NCBI RefSeq assembly: GCF_902498825.1
Contig: NZ_LR701459.1
Location: 3,416,564 to 3,480,563 of the forward strand
From: Rhizobium sp. EC-SD404
GTDB taxonomy: Bacteria > Pseudomonadota > Alphaproteobacteria > Rhizobiales > Rhizobiaceae
Reading direction: 5' to 3'
DNA: 64,000 nucleotides
Shown: positions 57,221-64,000 of the stretch, one piece after another
Position numbering within the stretch: the first letter of the stretch is position 1
Layout: every line of letters begins with the position of its first letter
Made by a program: the position numbers and the translations under genes
Notes under the pieces: generated by a model
What the model was told of the DNA's origin: nothing
What the model saw: the letters and a program-made list of their open reading frames with translations, nothing else
Database searches by the model: none

Positions 57221-57940
57221 ATGCGACCTTCAGGGCGGAAGCCAGACCAGATGCGCGCCGTTTCCTTCGAGCGGAACTTCTCAAAGCATGCCGAAGGCTC
57301 GTGTCTCGTGAAATTCGGCGATACGCATGTGCTGTGCACCGCATCGCTTGAAGAGCGGGTTCCGCCGTGGTTGCGCAATGCCGGTCGCGGCTGGGTCACG
57401 GCCGAATACGGCATGCTGCCCCGCGCCACCGGCGAACGCATGCGACGCGAGGCCGCTTCCGGCAAGCAGGGCGGGCGCACCGTCGAAATCCAGCGCCTCA
57501 TCGGCCGCTCGCTGCGCGCCGTCGTCAATTTGGAAGCTTTGGGCGAGCGCCAGATCTCGATCGATTGCGACGTGATCCAGGCCGATGGCGGCACGCGCAC
57601 CGCTTCTATCACCGGTGCCTGGGTTGCCCTCCACGATTGCCTCAAATGGATGGAAGCACGCAGCATGGTGAAGACCGATCGCGTGCTGAAGGACCATGTG
57701 GCGGCCGTTTCCTGCGGCATCTTCGCCAGCCAGCCGGTCATCGACCTCGACTATCTGGAAGATTCCGCAGCCGACACCGACGCCAATTTCGTCATGACCG
57801 CCTCGGGCGGCATCGTCGAGATTCAGGGCACGGCGGAAAAGGACCCGTTCTCGCAGGACGAGTTCCAGACGCTGATGAGCCTCGCGCGCGCCGGCATCGA
57901 CGATCTTGTCGGCATGCAGAAGGCTGCGATCGGCGCATGA
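57221..57940 (+). CDS. rph: Ribonuclease PH
   Basis: Phosphorolytic 3-prime exoribonuclease that trims tRNA precursors. The 239 residues open [20 protein letters not shown] and include [17 protein letters not shown] and [20 protein letters not shown], all RNase PH signatures. AGGAG lies six bases before the ATG at 57221, which rules out a longer frame. The stop overlaps the start of the VOC-family gene. Confidence 0.97.
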   Translation: MRPSGRKPDQMRAVSFERNFSKHAEGSCLVKFGDTHVLCTASLEERVPPWLRNAGRGWVTAEYGMLPRATGERMRREAASGKQGGRTVEIQRLIGRSLRAVVNLEALGERQISIDCDVIQADGGTRTASITGAWVALHDCLKWMEARSMVKTDRVLKDHVAAVSCGIFASQPVIDLDYLEDSAADTDANFVMTASGGIVEIQGTAEKDPFSQDEFQTLMSLARAGIDDLVGMQKAAIGA

Positions 57941-58362
57941 CGAACGGGCCCGCCGCACCTTCGGCAATCCTGGAATCGGCGCTCTATGCCGACGATCTGG
58001 AACGCGCGGAGGCATTTTACGGCGGGATCCTCGGGCTTGAGAAGATCGTGGATGTCGCAGGACGCCACGTCTTCTTCCGCTGTGGTGCCGGCGTTCTGCT
58101 GATCTTCAATCCGGAAGCGACGCAGAAACCCTCTGATAATCCGAGCATGCCGGTCCCGCCCCACGGCACGACCGGCCAGGGCCATCTCTGTTTTTCGGCC
58201 AGTGCCGACGAAATCGAGGGCTGGGTGATGCATCTGAGTGCGAACGGCGTCGCCATCGAGGTCGATTTTCACTGGCCGAATGGCGGCCGATCCATCTATT
58301 TCCGCGATCCTGCCGGCAACAGCCTGGAATTTGCGGAACCCAAGATCTGGGGAATTGCATGA
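57937..58362 (+). CDS. VOC-superfamily (glyoxalase/bleomycin resistance-like) protein
   Basis: A 141-residue protein made of one vicinal-oxygen-chelate unit of two beta-alpha-beta-beta-beta modules: [35 protein letters not shown] and [21 protein letters not shown] late glutamate and a central histidine could bind metal. The reaction is unknown. It is wedged between rph and rdgB with four-base overlaps at both ends, an arrangement I remember from other rhizobia. Confidence 0.87.
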   Translation: MTNGPAAPSAILESALYADDLERAEAFYGGILGLEKIVDVAGRHVFFRCGAGVLLIFNPEATQKPSDNPSMPVPPHGTTGQGHLCFSASADEIEGWVMHLSANGVAIEVDFHWPNGGRSIYFRDPAGNSLEFAEPKIWGIA

Positions 58363-59015
58363 GACGTTTGACAGAAAAGAAGCTCGTCGTCGCATCGCAC
58401 AACGACGGCAAGATCCGTGAAATCGCGGAGCTCATCGAGCCATACGGCTTCGAGATCGTGACCGCGAAATCGCTGGGCCTGCCCGAGCCGAAGGAAACCG
58501 GCACGACGTTCGAAGAGAATGCGGCGCTGAAGGCGCTTTCGGCGACGAAGGCGACCGGACTGCCGGCACTCTCCGACGACAGCGGCATCATGGTCGATGC
58601 ACTCAACGGGGAGCCGGGCGTCTACACGGCCGACTGGGCCGAGAGGCCCGATGGCAGCCGCGACTTCATGATGGCGATGGAAAAGGTCGAGGGACTGCTT
58701 TCCGAAAAGGGCGCAACGACACCCAAGGAACGCCGCGCACGCTTCGTTTCGACGCTGTGCCTCAGCTGGCCGGATGGCCACGTGGAATTCTTCCGCGGCG
58801 ATGTCGAAGGAACCCTCGTCTGGCCGCCGCGCGGCAACGATGGCTTCGGCTACGATCCTGTTTTCCTGCCCGATGGGCATTCGCGCACATTCGGTGAGAT
58901 GACGGCTACGGAAAAGCATGGCTGGGTTCCCGGTCAGGCCGAAGCGCTCTCCCACCGGGCGCGCGCCTTCAAGCTCTTCGCCGAAACGGGTCTTGCCGAA
59001 CAATCCGAGGCGTGA
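58359..59015 (+). CDS. rdgB: Non-canonical purine NTP pyrophosphatase RdgB/HAM1
   Basis: Hydrolyses dITP, ITP and XTP to keep deaminated purines out of DNA and RNA. The 218 residues show [20 protein letters not shown] at the N-terminus, [39 protein letters not shown] and [19 protein letters not shown], all typical. It is coupled to the VOC gene and followed 80 bases later by hemW. Confidence 0.96.
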   Translation: MRRLTEKKLVVASHNDGKIREIAELIEPYGFEIVTAKSLGLPEPKETGTTFEENAALKALSATKATGLPALSDDSGIMVDALNGEPGVYTADWAERPDGSRDFMMAMEKVEGLLSEKGATTPKERRARFVSTLCLSWPDGHVEFFRGDVEGTLVWPPRGNDGFGYDPVFLPDGHSRTFGEMTATEKHGWVPGQAEALSHRARAFKLFAETGLAEQSEA

Positions 59016-59095
59016 GACGCGTTGACCATCGCGCGGGTGCGTCGCGATTCGACGCAGATGGCCGCTGAACCGAAATCTTTACGAAGACCCTGGCC

Positions 59096-60292
59096 ATGAC
59101 CATCACGACCCGATTTACCGGCGACTTCCGCGCCTATCCCGACGCGGGCGATCCGGGCTTCGGCGTCTATCTGCATTGGCCGTTCTGCGCAGCCAAATGC
59201 CCCTATTGCGATTTCAACAGTCACGTCCGCCACAAGCCCGTCGATCAGAGCCGCTTCGTCGACGCATTTCGGCAGGAGATCGCCTACACGGCGGGGATGA
59301 CCGGGCCGAAGACGGTCACCAGCATCTTCATTGGGGGCGGTACACCGTCTCTCATGGACCCGTCGACCGTCGGCGCCATCCTCGAAACGGTGGCGCGCAA
59401 CTGGCATGTGCCGGACGGGATCGAGATCACGCTCGAGGCCAATCCCTCATCGGTCGAGGCGACGCGCTTTCGCGGCTATCGCGATGCCGGGGTGAACCGC
59501 GTTTCCATGGGCGTTCAGGCGCTCAACAACGCCGATCTCAAGGTGCTCGGACGGCTGCACGACGTCGAGGATGCGCTGAAGGCCATCCGGCTCGCACGCG
59601 AGACCTTTCCGCGACTCTCCTTCGACCTGATTTATGCGCGCCCGAACCAGACCGTTGCAGCCTGGGAAGCCGAGCTGAAGCAGGCGATCGGCTACGCGGT
59701 CGACCATCTGTCGCTTTACCAGCTGACCATCGAAGAGGGCACGCCCTTCTATGCCCTGCACAAGGCTGGGAAGCTGATCGTGCCCGATGGCGATCTTTCG
59801 GCCGAGCTCTACGAGGCGACGCAGGCGATCACGGGGGAGGCCGGCATGCCGGCTTACGAGGTTTCCAATCACGCCCGGCCTGGCGCGGAAAGCCGGCACA
59901 ACCTCACCTACTGGCGCTATGGGGACTATGCGGGCATCGGCGCCGGCGCCCATGGGCGGTTGACGCTCAATGGGACCCGTATCGCCACGGCGACGGAGCG
60001 CATGCCGGAACGCTGGCTGGAGATGGTGGAATCCCGCGGCGCCGCGCATGTCGAAATCGAGGAACTGGAGCCCGAGGAGCAGGCCGACGAATTGCTGCTC
60101 ATGGGTCTGCGGCTGACCGAAGGCATCGAAGTCTCGCGCTGGCAGGCTCTTTCGGGGCGCCCTTTCGATTCCGCGCGCGAGCGGGACCTGATCGCAAACG
60201 GCTTCCTGGAGCGGCTCGGCAACGACCGCATTCGCTGCACGCCGGCCGGCATGCTCATTCTCGATGCGGTGGTCGCTGATCTCGCGATCTAG
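59096..60292 (+). CDS. hemW: Radical SAM heme chaperone HemW
   Basis: A 398-residue HemN-like protein. The radical-SAM cluster motif is HWPFCAAKCPYCDFNSH (C-x3-C-x2-C), followed by SIFIGGGTPSLMDPSTV. HemW lacks the extra N-terminal region of true coproporphyrinogen oxidase HemN, and its length fits the heme chaperone. It ends the rph-VOC-rdgB run and converges on gntK with only six bases between the stops. Confidence 0.92.
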   Translation: MTITTRFTGDFRAYPDAGDPGFGVYLHWPFCAAKCPYCDFNSHVRHKPVDQSRFVDAFRQEIAYTAGMTGPKTVTSIFIGGGTPSLMDPSTVGAILETVARNWHVPDGIEITLEANPSSVEATRFRGYRDAGVNRVSMGVQALNNADLKVLGRLHDVEDALKAIRLARETFPRLSFDLIYARPNQTVAAWEAELKQAIGYAVDHLSLYQLTIEEGTPFYALHKAGKLIVPDGDLSAELYEATQAITGEAGMPAYEVSNHARPGAESRHNLTYWRYGDYAGIGAGAHGRLTLNGTRIATATERMPERWLEMVESRGAAHVEIEELEPEEQADELLLMGLRLTEGIEVSRWQALSGRPFDSARERDLIANGFLERLGNDRIRCTPAGMLILDAVVADLAI

Positions 60293-60298
60293 GAACAA

Positions 60299-60826
60299 TC
60301 AACTGCGCTGACCGGCTGTCTCTTCGAGAAACCGATCGACGATCGCCGCCACGGGCTGATCGATATCGATCACCGTTGCGCCCTCCTCCGGTCCCGGCAC
60401 TTCCAGCGTCCCCAACTGGCTGGCCAGCAGACCGGCTTTTATGAAATGGCCTTGGCGGGTTTCCAGGCGCTGGCGCAGCATCTCCATGCTTCCCACGAGG
60501 CAAAGGATACGCATATCCGGCGCCGTCGCCCGCAGGCGGTTGCGGTAGGCGCGTTTCAAAGCGGAACAGGCAACCACGATCGGGGCGTCCGAAACCGCCT
60601 GCAGCGTCGCGATTTCCGCCGCGATCCGATCCAGCCACGGCGCCCGCATCGCATCGTCGAGCGATTGGCCGGCGGCCATGCGGGCGATGTTTTCCGGCGG
60701 GTGAAACGCGTCGCCCTCGATCAACCGGCCACCAAGGCTGGAAACGAGTTCGGCGGCAACGCTCGACTTGCCACAGCCGCTGACGCCCATGACGAGGATG
60801 ACCTTGGCCTGATCCGGCGTCACCAC
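60299..60826 (-). CDS. gntK: Gluconokinase
   Basis: Phosphorylates gluconate to 6-phosphogluconate for the Entner-Doudoroff or pentose-phosphate path. The 175 residues have the P-loop LVMGVSGCGKSSVAAEL (about 11-27), EGDAFHPPENIARMAAGQSL and VVACSALKRAYRNRLR, typical of GntK. It lies four bases after the add stop on the same strand, so the two are likely co-transcribed. Confidence 0.94.
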   Translation of the reverse strand: MVTPDQAKVILVMGVSGCGKSSVAAELVSSLGGRLIEGDAFHPPENIARMAAGQSLDDAMRAPWLDRIAAEIATLQAVSDAPIVVACSALKRAYRNRLRATAPDMRILCLVGSMEMLRQRLETRQGHFIKAGLLASQLGTLEVPGPEEGATVIDIDQPVAAIVDRFLEETAGQRS

Positions 60827-60830
60827 GGCG

Positions 60831-61799
60831 TCAAAGTTTCGCGAGAAGCGCCTGGCGCGTCGGCTCGTCGACGAAAGCCGCCTCGATCGCAGTGCGCGTC
60901 ACGTCCCGCAACTGGTCATCAGACAAGCCGAACGCTTCCGAACCCAGCGCATATTCCCTAGCGAGTGACGTATCGAAGAACGGCGGATCATCCGAGGCCA
61001 GCGTAACCTTCACGCCTGCATCCATCAGACGACGGAAGGGGTGAGCCGCGAAATCGGGAAAGACGTTTAGCGCAATGTTGGAACCGGGGCAGACTTCCAG
61101 CACGGTACCTTCATCGGCAAGCCGCTTCACGAGAGCGGGATCTTCGACGGCACGCACGCCGTGGCCGATGCGGCTCGGTCGAACCACGTCGAGTGCGTCG
61201 CGAACACTGTCGGCCCCGACGAGTTCGCCGGCATGAATGGTGATGCCTAGCCCCGCATCACGTGCGATCTCGAACGCGCGCGCATAGTCGGCAACGCGGC
61301 CGAACCGCTCTTCGCCCGCCATGCCGAAGCCTGTGATCAATGGATGCGGCCTGGCTGCCGCAAAGCGTGCAGCACCTTCGACGGCGTCCGCGCCCAGATG
61401 GCGGACGCCGACCACGATCATCCGGCATTCGATGCCGGATTTCTCCCTGGCGCGCGCAATCCCTTCCGCCAAACCCCCGATATAGGCTTCGGAAGAGAGG
61501 CCGGCGGTGCGGGCGTGATCCGGTGAAACGAAAATTTCGCTGTAGACGGCGCCGGCCGTGTGCAGTTCGCCGAGATAGGTTTCCGCAAGAAGCGCGTAGT
61601 CCTCCGGCGTCCTGAAGAGCGCCGCCGCTCCGTCATAGGCCGCCATGAAGGTCGTGAAGTCGTGCCAGACATAGCGATCGCCGCTGATGAAGCTGGCGGT
61701 ATCGACGCCGTAGCGTTGTGCCTGCGCCCGCGCGAGCACAGGCGGGATCGCGCCTTCGATGTGGCAATGGAGTTCCGCCTTGACCACCTGACCCGTCAC
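60831..61799 (-). CDS. add: Adenosine deaminase
   Basis: Zinc-dependent conversion of adenosine to inosine. The 322 residues contain the metal site [45 protein letters not shown] and the C-terminal [10 protein letters not shown]. The glycine-alanine context is closer to bacterial Add than to adenine deaminase. Its start overlaps the deoB stop by four bases, a nucleoside catabolism pairing. Confidence 0.94.
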   Translation of the reverse strand: MTGQVVKAELHCHIEGAIPPVLARAQAQRYGVDTASFISGDRYVWHDFTTFMAAYDGAAALFRTPEDYALLAETYLGELHTAGAVYSEIFVSPDHARTAGLSSEAYIGGLAEGIARAREKSGIECRMIVVGVRHLGADAVEGAARFAAARPHPLITGFGMAGEERFGRVADYARAFEIARDAGLGITIHAGELVGADSVRDALDVVRPSRIGHGVRAVEDPALVKRLADEGTVLEVCPGSNIALNVFPDFAAHPFRRLMDAGVKVTLASDDPPFFDTSLAREYALGSEAFGLSDDQLRDVTRTAIEAAFVDEPTRQALLAKL

Positions 61800-63016
61800 A
61801 GGAAAGACCGCCCGTGCTTGCCGCGCGGCAGCTTCAGATGCGTGGCGATGCTTTCACCGATATCAGCAAACGTCGTGCGCACGCCGATCGACCGCGCAAT
61901 GACATCCGGTCCGAAGGCCAGGATCGGCACCCGTTCGCGCGTGTGATCGCTGCCGCGCCAGGTGGGATCACAGCCATGATCCGCGGTGATGATCACCACG
62001 TCGCCCTTCTTCAGCTTGGCCTCGATTTCGGGTAGGCGTCGATCGAATGCTTCGAGAGCGGCCGCATAACCCGGAACGTCGCGGCGGTGGCCGAAGAGCA
62101 TGTCGAAATCGACGAAGTTGGTGAAGACGAGATCGCCGTCTTCGGCATCGTCCATCGCTTCCAGTGTCCGCTGGAAGAGCGCCACGTTACCGTTGGCCTT
62201 GCGCAGGTCCGTCACGCCCTGGTGAGCGAAGATATCGCCGATCTTCCCAACCGCGATGACGTTGCGGCCGGCTTCCTTGGCACGATCCAACACGGTCGGC
62301 TCCGGCGGCGGCACGGAATAGTCGCGACGGTTTCCCGTACGCTCGAAGGTGGCGGCGCTTTCGCCGACGAAGGGCCGTGCGATGACACGCCCGATATTGA
62401 GCGGCGCGACCAGTTCGTGCACGCGTTCGCAAAGCTTCAGCAGCCGGTCGAGACCGAAATGCGTTTCGTGCGCTGCGATCTGGAAGACGCTGTCGGCGGA
62501 GGTGTAGCAGATCGGCTTGCCAGTACGGATGTGCTCCTCGCCGAGGCGCGCGATGATCTCCGTGCCCGATGCGTGGCAATTGCCGAGGATGCCGGGGATT
62601 TCGCCCTTCTCGACGATCTCCGCGACAAGCTCGGGCGAGAATGCGTCGCCTTCGGTCGGAAAATACCCCCAGTCGAATTCGACGGGAACGCCGGCGATTT
62701 CCCAGTGGCCGGAGGGCGTGTCCTTGCCGCGCGATGTTTCGCTTGCTGCGCCATAAATCGCGCGCGGGCGGTCATTGGTCGCGAGCGCAGCCGGCGTCGC
62801 GCCCGCGGCTAGGCGCATGGCGCGGCCGAGGCCGAGCGACGTCAGATTGGGGAGATCGAGCGGCCCTTCACGCAGACCCTGCCGGTCGCCAGCGCCCATT
62901 GCGCAGAACTCGGCGATGTGGCCGAGCGTGTCGGCGCCCTCATCGCCGAAAGCCTGGGCATCGGGAGCCCCGCCGATACCGACGGAATCGAGCACGAACA
63001 GAAATGCGCGCGACAT
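61796..63016 (-). CDS. deoB: Phosphopentomutase
   Basis: Interconverts ribose-1-phosphate (or deoxyribose-1-phosphate) and the 5-phosphate in nucleoside breakdown. The 406 residues begin [20 protein letters not shown], with the alkaline-phosphatase-fold nucleophile region [13 protein letters not shown] and the metal site [21 protein letters not shown] good -35 box TTGACA lies upstream on the minus strand (63081-63076) but the -10 is weak. add follows with an overlap. Confidence 0.96.
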   Translation of the reverse strand: MSRAFLFVLDSVGIGGAPDAQAFGDEGADTLGHIAEFCAMGAGDRQGLREGPLDLPNLTSLGLGRAMRLAAGATPAALATNDRPRAIYGAASETSRGKDTPSGHWEIAGVPVEFDWGYFPTEGDAFSPELVAEIVEKGEIPGILGNCHASGTEIIARLGEEHIRTGKPICYTSADSVFQIAAHETHFGLDRLLKLCERVHELVAPLNIGRVIARPFVGESAATFERTGNRRDYSVPPPEPTVLDRAKEAGRNVIAVGKIGDIFAHQGVTDLRKANGNVALFQRTLEAMDDAEDGDLVFTNFVDFDMLFGHRRDVPGYAAALEAFDRRLPEIEAKLKKGDVVIITADHGCDPTWRGSDHTRERVPILAFGPDVIARSIGVRTTFADIGESIATHLKLPRGKHGRSFL

Positions 63017-63100
63017 GGGACACCCTCTTCACAACCAGGCTTCGAAGAGGTTCCATCGCCAGAATGGTGCAATCATGTCAAGCGCGGGTGCGCTCAACCA

Positions 63101-63679
63101 TCAGCAGCTGCAGGTGACGCGTTCGCCGATGCGGGGGCGCAGATGGTAGGTCTTGCCCATGTCGATGTCGGTCATCGTCTGGCCGGTGATCGGGAACGAC
63201 GTGATCATATCGTGCCGGTAGTCGATCTCGCTGCGCAGCAGAAACGTGTTCGCAATCTTCAGGTTCTCAGGGATATCGGCGACCGAGCCCACTTGATAGG
63301 CCGCCTCGCCATTGCCTGCGTTCGGCTTCCAGGACCATTCGACCTTCGGCACCAGATCCGCCCCAACCCAGATGCCCGTTACCTTCATCGCCACCGGCGT
63401 TGGGTCATAGGGCGACATGATGCTCTGAGCGACGGTGTTCATGCTCTTGAGATCGTCGCGCGTGACCGATTGCTTCTGGGTGATCAGGTCGGCGACGGTG
63501 CTCGACGCGCGCGCAAGCTTCTTGTTGACGGACATGGCGACGGAGACCTCGACCGCGCCGATATAGAGCACGATCATGACCGGCGCGATAAAGGCGAACT
63601 CGATGGCGCCAACGCCCGAGCGATCGCCACGCAAACGGCGCAGCAGGCCGCGAAATGTCTGTTTCGGCGCTGCGCTCAT
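63101..63679 (-). CDS. TadE/TadG-like pilus assembly protein
   Basis: A 192-residue pseudopilin-like protein of the Flp/Tad pilus system. A short basic N-terminus (LLRRLRGDRSGVGAIEFAFI) leads into one transmembrane helix (about 25-45), the classic TadE motif, followed by a periplasmic domain that ends in two cysteines (RVTCSC). The start follows the upstream pilus gene stop after one base. Its end is 84 bases before deoB, so transcription may continue into the nucleoside genes. Confidence 0.87.
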   Translation of the reverse strand: MSAAPKQTFRGLLRRLRGDRSGVGAIEFAFIAPVMIVLYIGAVEVSVAMSVNKKLARASSTVADLITQKQSVTRDDLKSMNTVAQSIMSPYDPTPVAMKVTGIWVGADLVPKVEWSWKPNAGNGEAAYQVGSVADIPENLKIANTFLLRSEIDYRHDMITSFPITGQTMTDIDMGKTYHLRPRIGERVTCSC

Positions 63680-63680
63680 A

Positions 63681-64000
63681 TCAGTACGCCTCGTTCTGGA
63701 ATGCGGACGTTCCGACGATCAGATAGTCGGTCGGCATCGACCCGTCCGCGGGACGGATATTCGTGATGTGCGGGCGAATGAGGTCGGTGATGATCGGCCA
63801 GCGATAGAAGGCGCGCACCATGTTGACCGTGCCGGCGCCGCCCGGCGCATAACCGAAGTTCTCGGTGTCCAGATCGCCATAGGCGCGATTGTCCTGGCGC
63901 GGAATACCAACCGGGATGTTGGCGAAATTCGAAAAGGAACGGATGTCGAGATAGAGCTTGTCCGTCTCGCAGGAGAGCATGACCTCGATGCGCTCGCAAA
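63681..64000 (-). CDS. TadE-like pilus assembly protein, C-terminal part (cut by window edge)
   Basis: The frame is open from the right edge and gives about 106 residues ending TDYLIVGTSAFQNEAY. The part seen reads CERIEVMLSCETDKLYLDIR and YAPGGAGTVNMVRAFYRWPI, the periplasmic C-terminal region of a TadE-type protein. The ATG at 63980 is internal, not a start. It lies directly upstream of the second TadE-like gene, as in Tad clusters where two or three TadE-like genes follow each other. Confidence 0.8.
   Translation of the reverse strand, partial: CERIEVMLSCETDKLYLDIRSFSNFANIPVGIPRQDNRAYGDLDTENFGYAPGGAGTVNMVRAFYRWPIITDLIRPHITNIRPADGSMPTDYLIVGTSAFQNEAY

Overview
The window is a stretch of chromosomal housekeeping sequence from a high-GC alphaproteobacterium, almost certainly a Rhizobiales (Hyphomicrobiales) member. 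The evidence is the gene content and order: lptC-lptA-lptB-rpoN-hpf-ptsN; tsaB-rimI-Fur/Mur-acyltransferase-miaB-phoH-ybeY-tlyC-lnt-PraR-type regulator-metK-trmB; maeB divergent from mutS; and rph/hrcA. These blocks match the order I remember for Sinorhizobium and Brucella. The genus cannot be fixed from what is here. I see no rRNA, tRNA, CRISPR array, insertion sequence or prophage gene. Coding density is very high: no gene-free gap exceeds 300 bases, and the largest (6794-7051, 258 bases) holds nothing I can name.

Layout. 1-4.7 kb (minus): murJ (cut by the left edge), glnD, a nucleoside hydrolase. 4.8-5.6 kb (plus): Hsp20 plus a DUF1150 partner. 5.7-10.8 kb (minus): ptsN, hpf, rpoN, lptB, lptA, lptC. 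11.0-13.7 kb (plus): sppA, ihfB, a LapA-domain protein, an ornithine-cyclodeaminase family enzyme. 13.8-14.3 kb (minus): an orphan CoxG-like protein. 14.4-29.2 kb (plus): two RNA methyltransferase genes and lspA coupled by overlaps, an AcuI/YhdH reductase, then the long tsaB-to-trmB block. 29.2-33.6 kb (minus): glk, mgsA, mepA and a large GT-C-like membrane protein. 33.7-35.1 kb (plus): a polyprenol-phosphate glycosyltransferase overlapping a GtrA flippase. 35.1-42.4 kb (mainly minus): a Gfo/Idh oxidoreductase, a SleB-like wall hydrolase (plus strand), a NAMPT-type phosphoribosyltransferase, nth, an Ada-like repair protein, maeB. 42.5-46.9 kb (plus): mutS, grpE, a TRIC/YadS channel. 46.9-50.9 kb (minus): vapBC with an inverted-repeat operator, adenosine kinase, truA, fmt, def. 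51-53.3 kb (plus): rmuC, ribokinase. 53.3-57.1 kb (minus): an RLAN/RimK-type ATP-grasp ligase, its GNAT-C39 peptidase partner, hrcA. 57.2-60.3 kb (plus): rph, a VOC protein, rdgB, hemW. 60.3-64 kb (minus): gntK, add, deoB and two TadE-like pilus genes, the last cut by the right edge.

The strongest candidate for an undescribed system is the translationally coupled pair at 53264-55827: a GNAT acetyltransferase fused to a C39/papain-like cysteine peptidase, followed by a RimK-like ATP-grasp ligase carrying an N-terminal RLAN domain. The family context predicts ATP-dependent peptide synthesis or tagging combined with peptide processing and acylation, but no product is known to me. Second is the envelope-glycosylation set at 31.8-35.1 kb (GT-C-like transferase, DPM-type GT2, GtrA). 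Regulatory sites worth checking are a palindromic operator upstream of metK that resembles the methionine-cycle SahR box, heat-shock-type promoters with the same spacing before hsp20 and grpE, and a perfect 11-base inverted repeat over the vapB promoter. Compared with remembered Rhizobiales order, mutS-glnD and hrcA-grpE have been separated, and mutS now sits against grpE.
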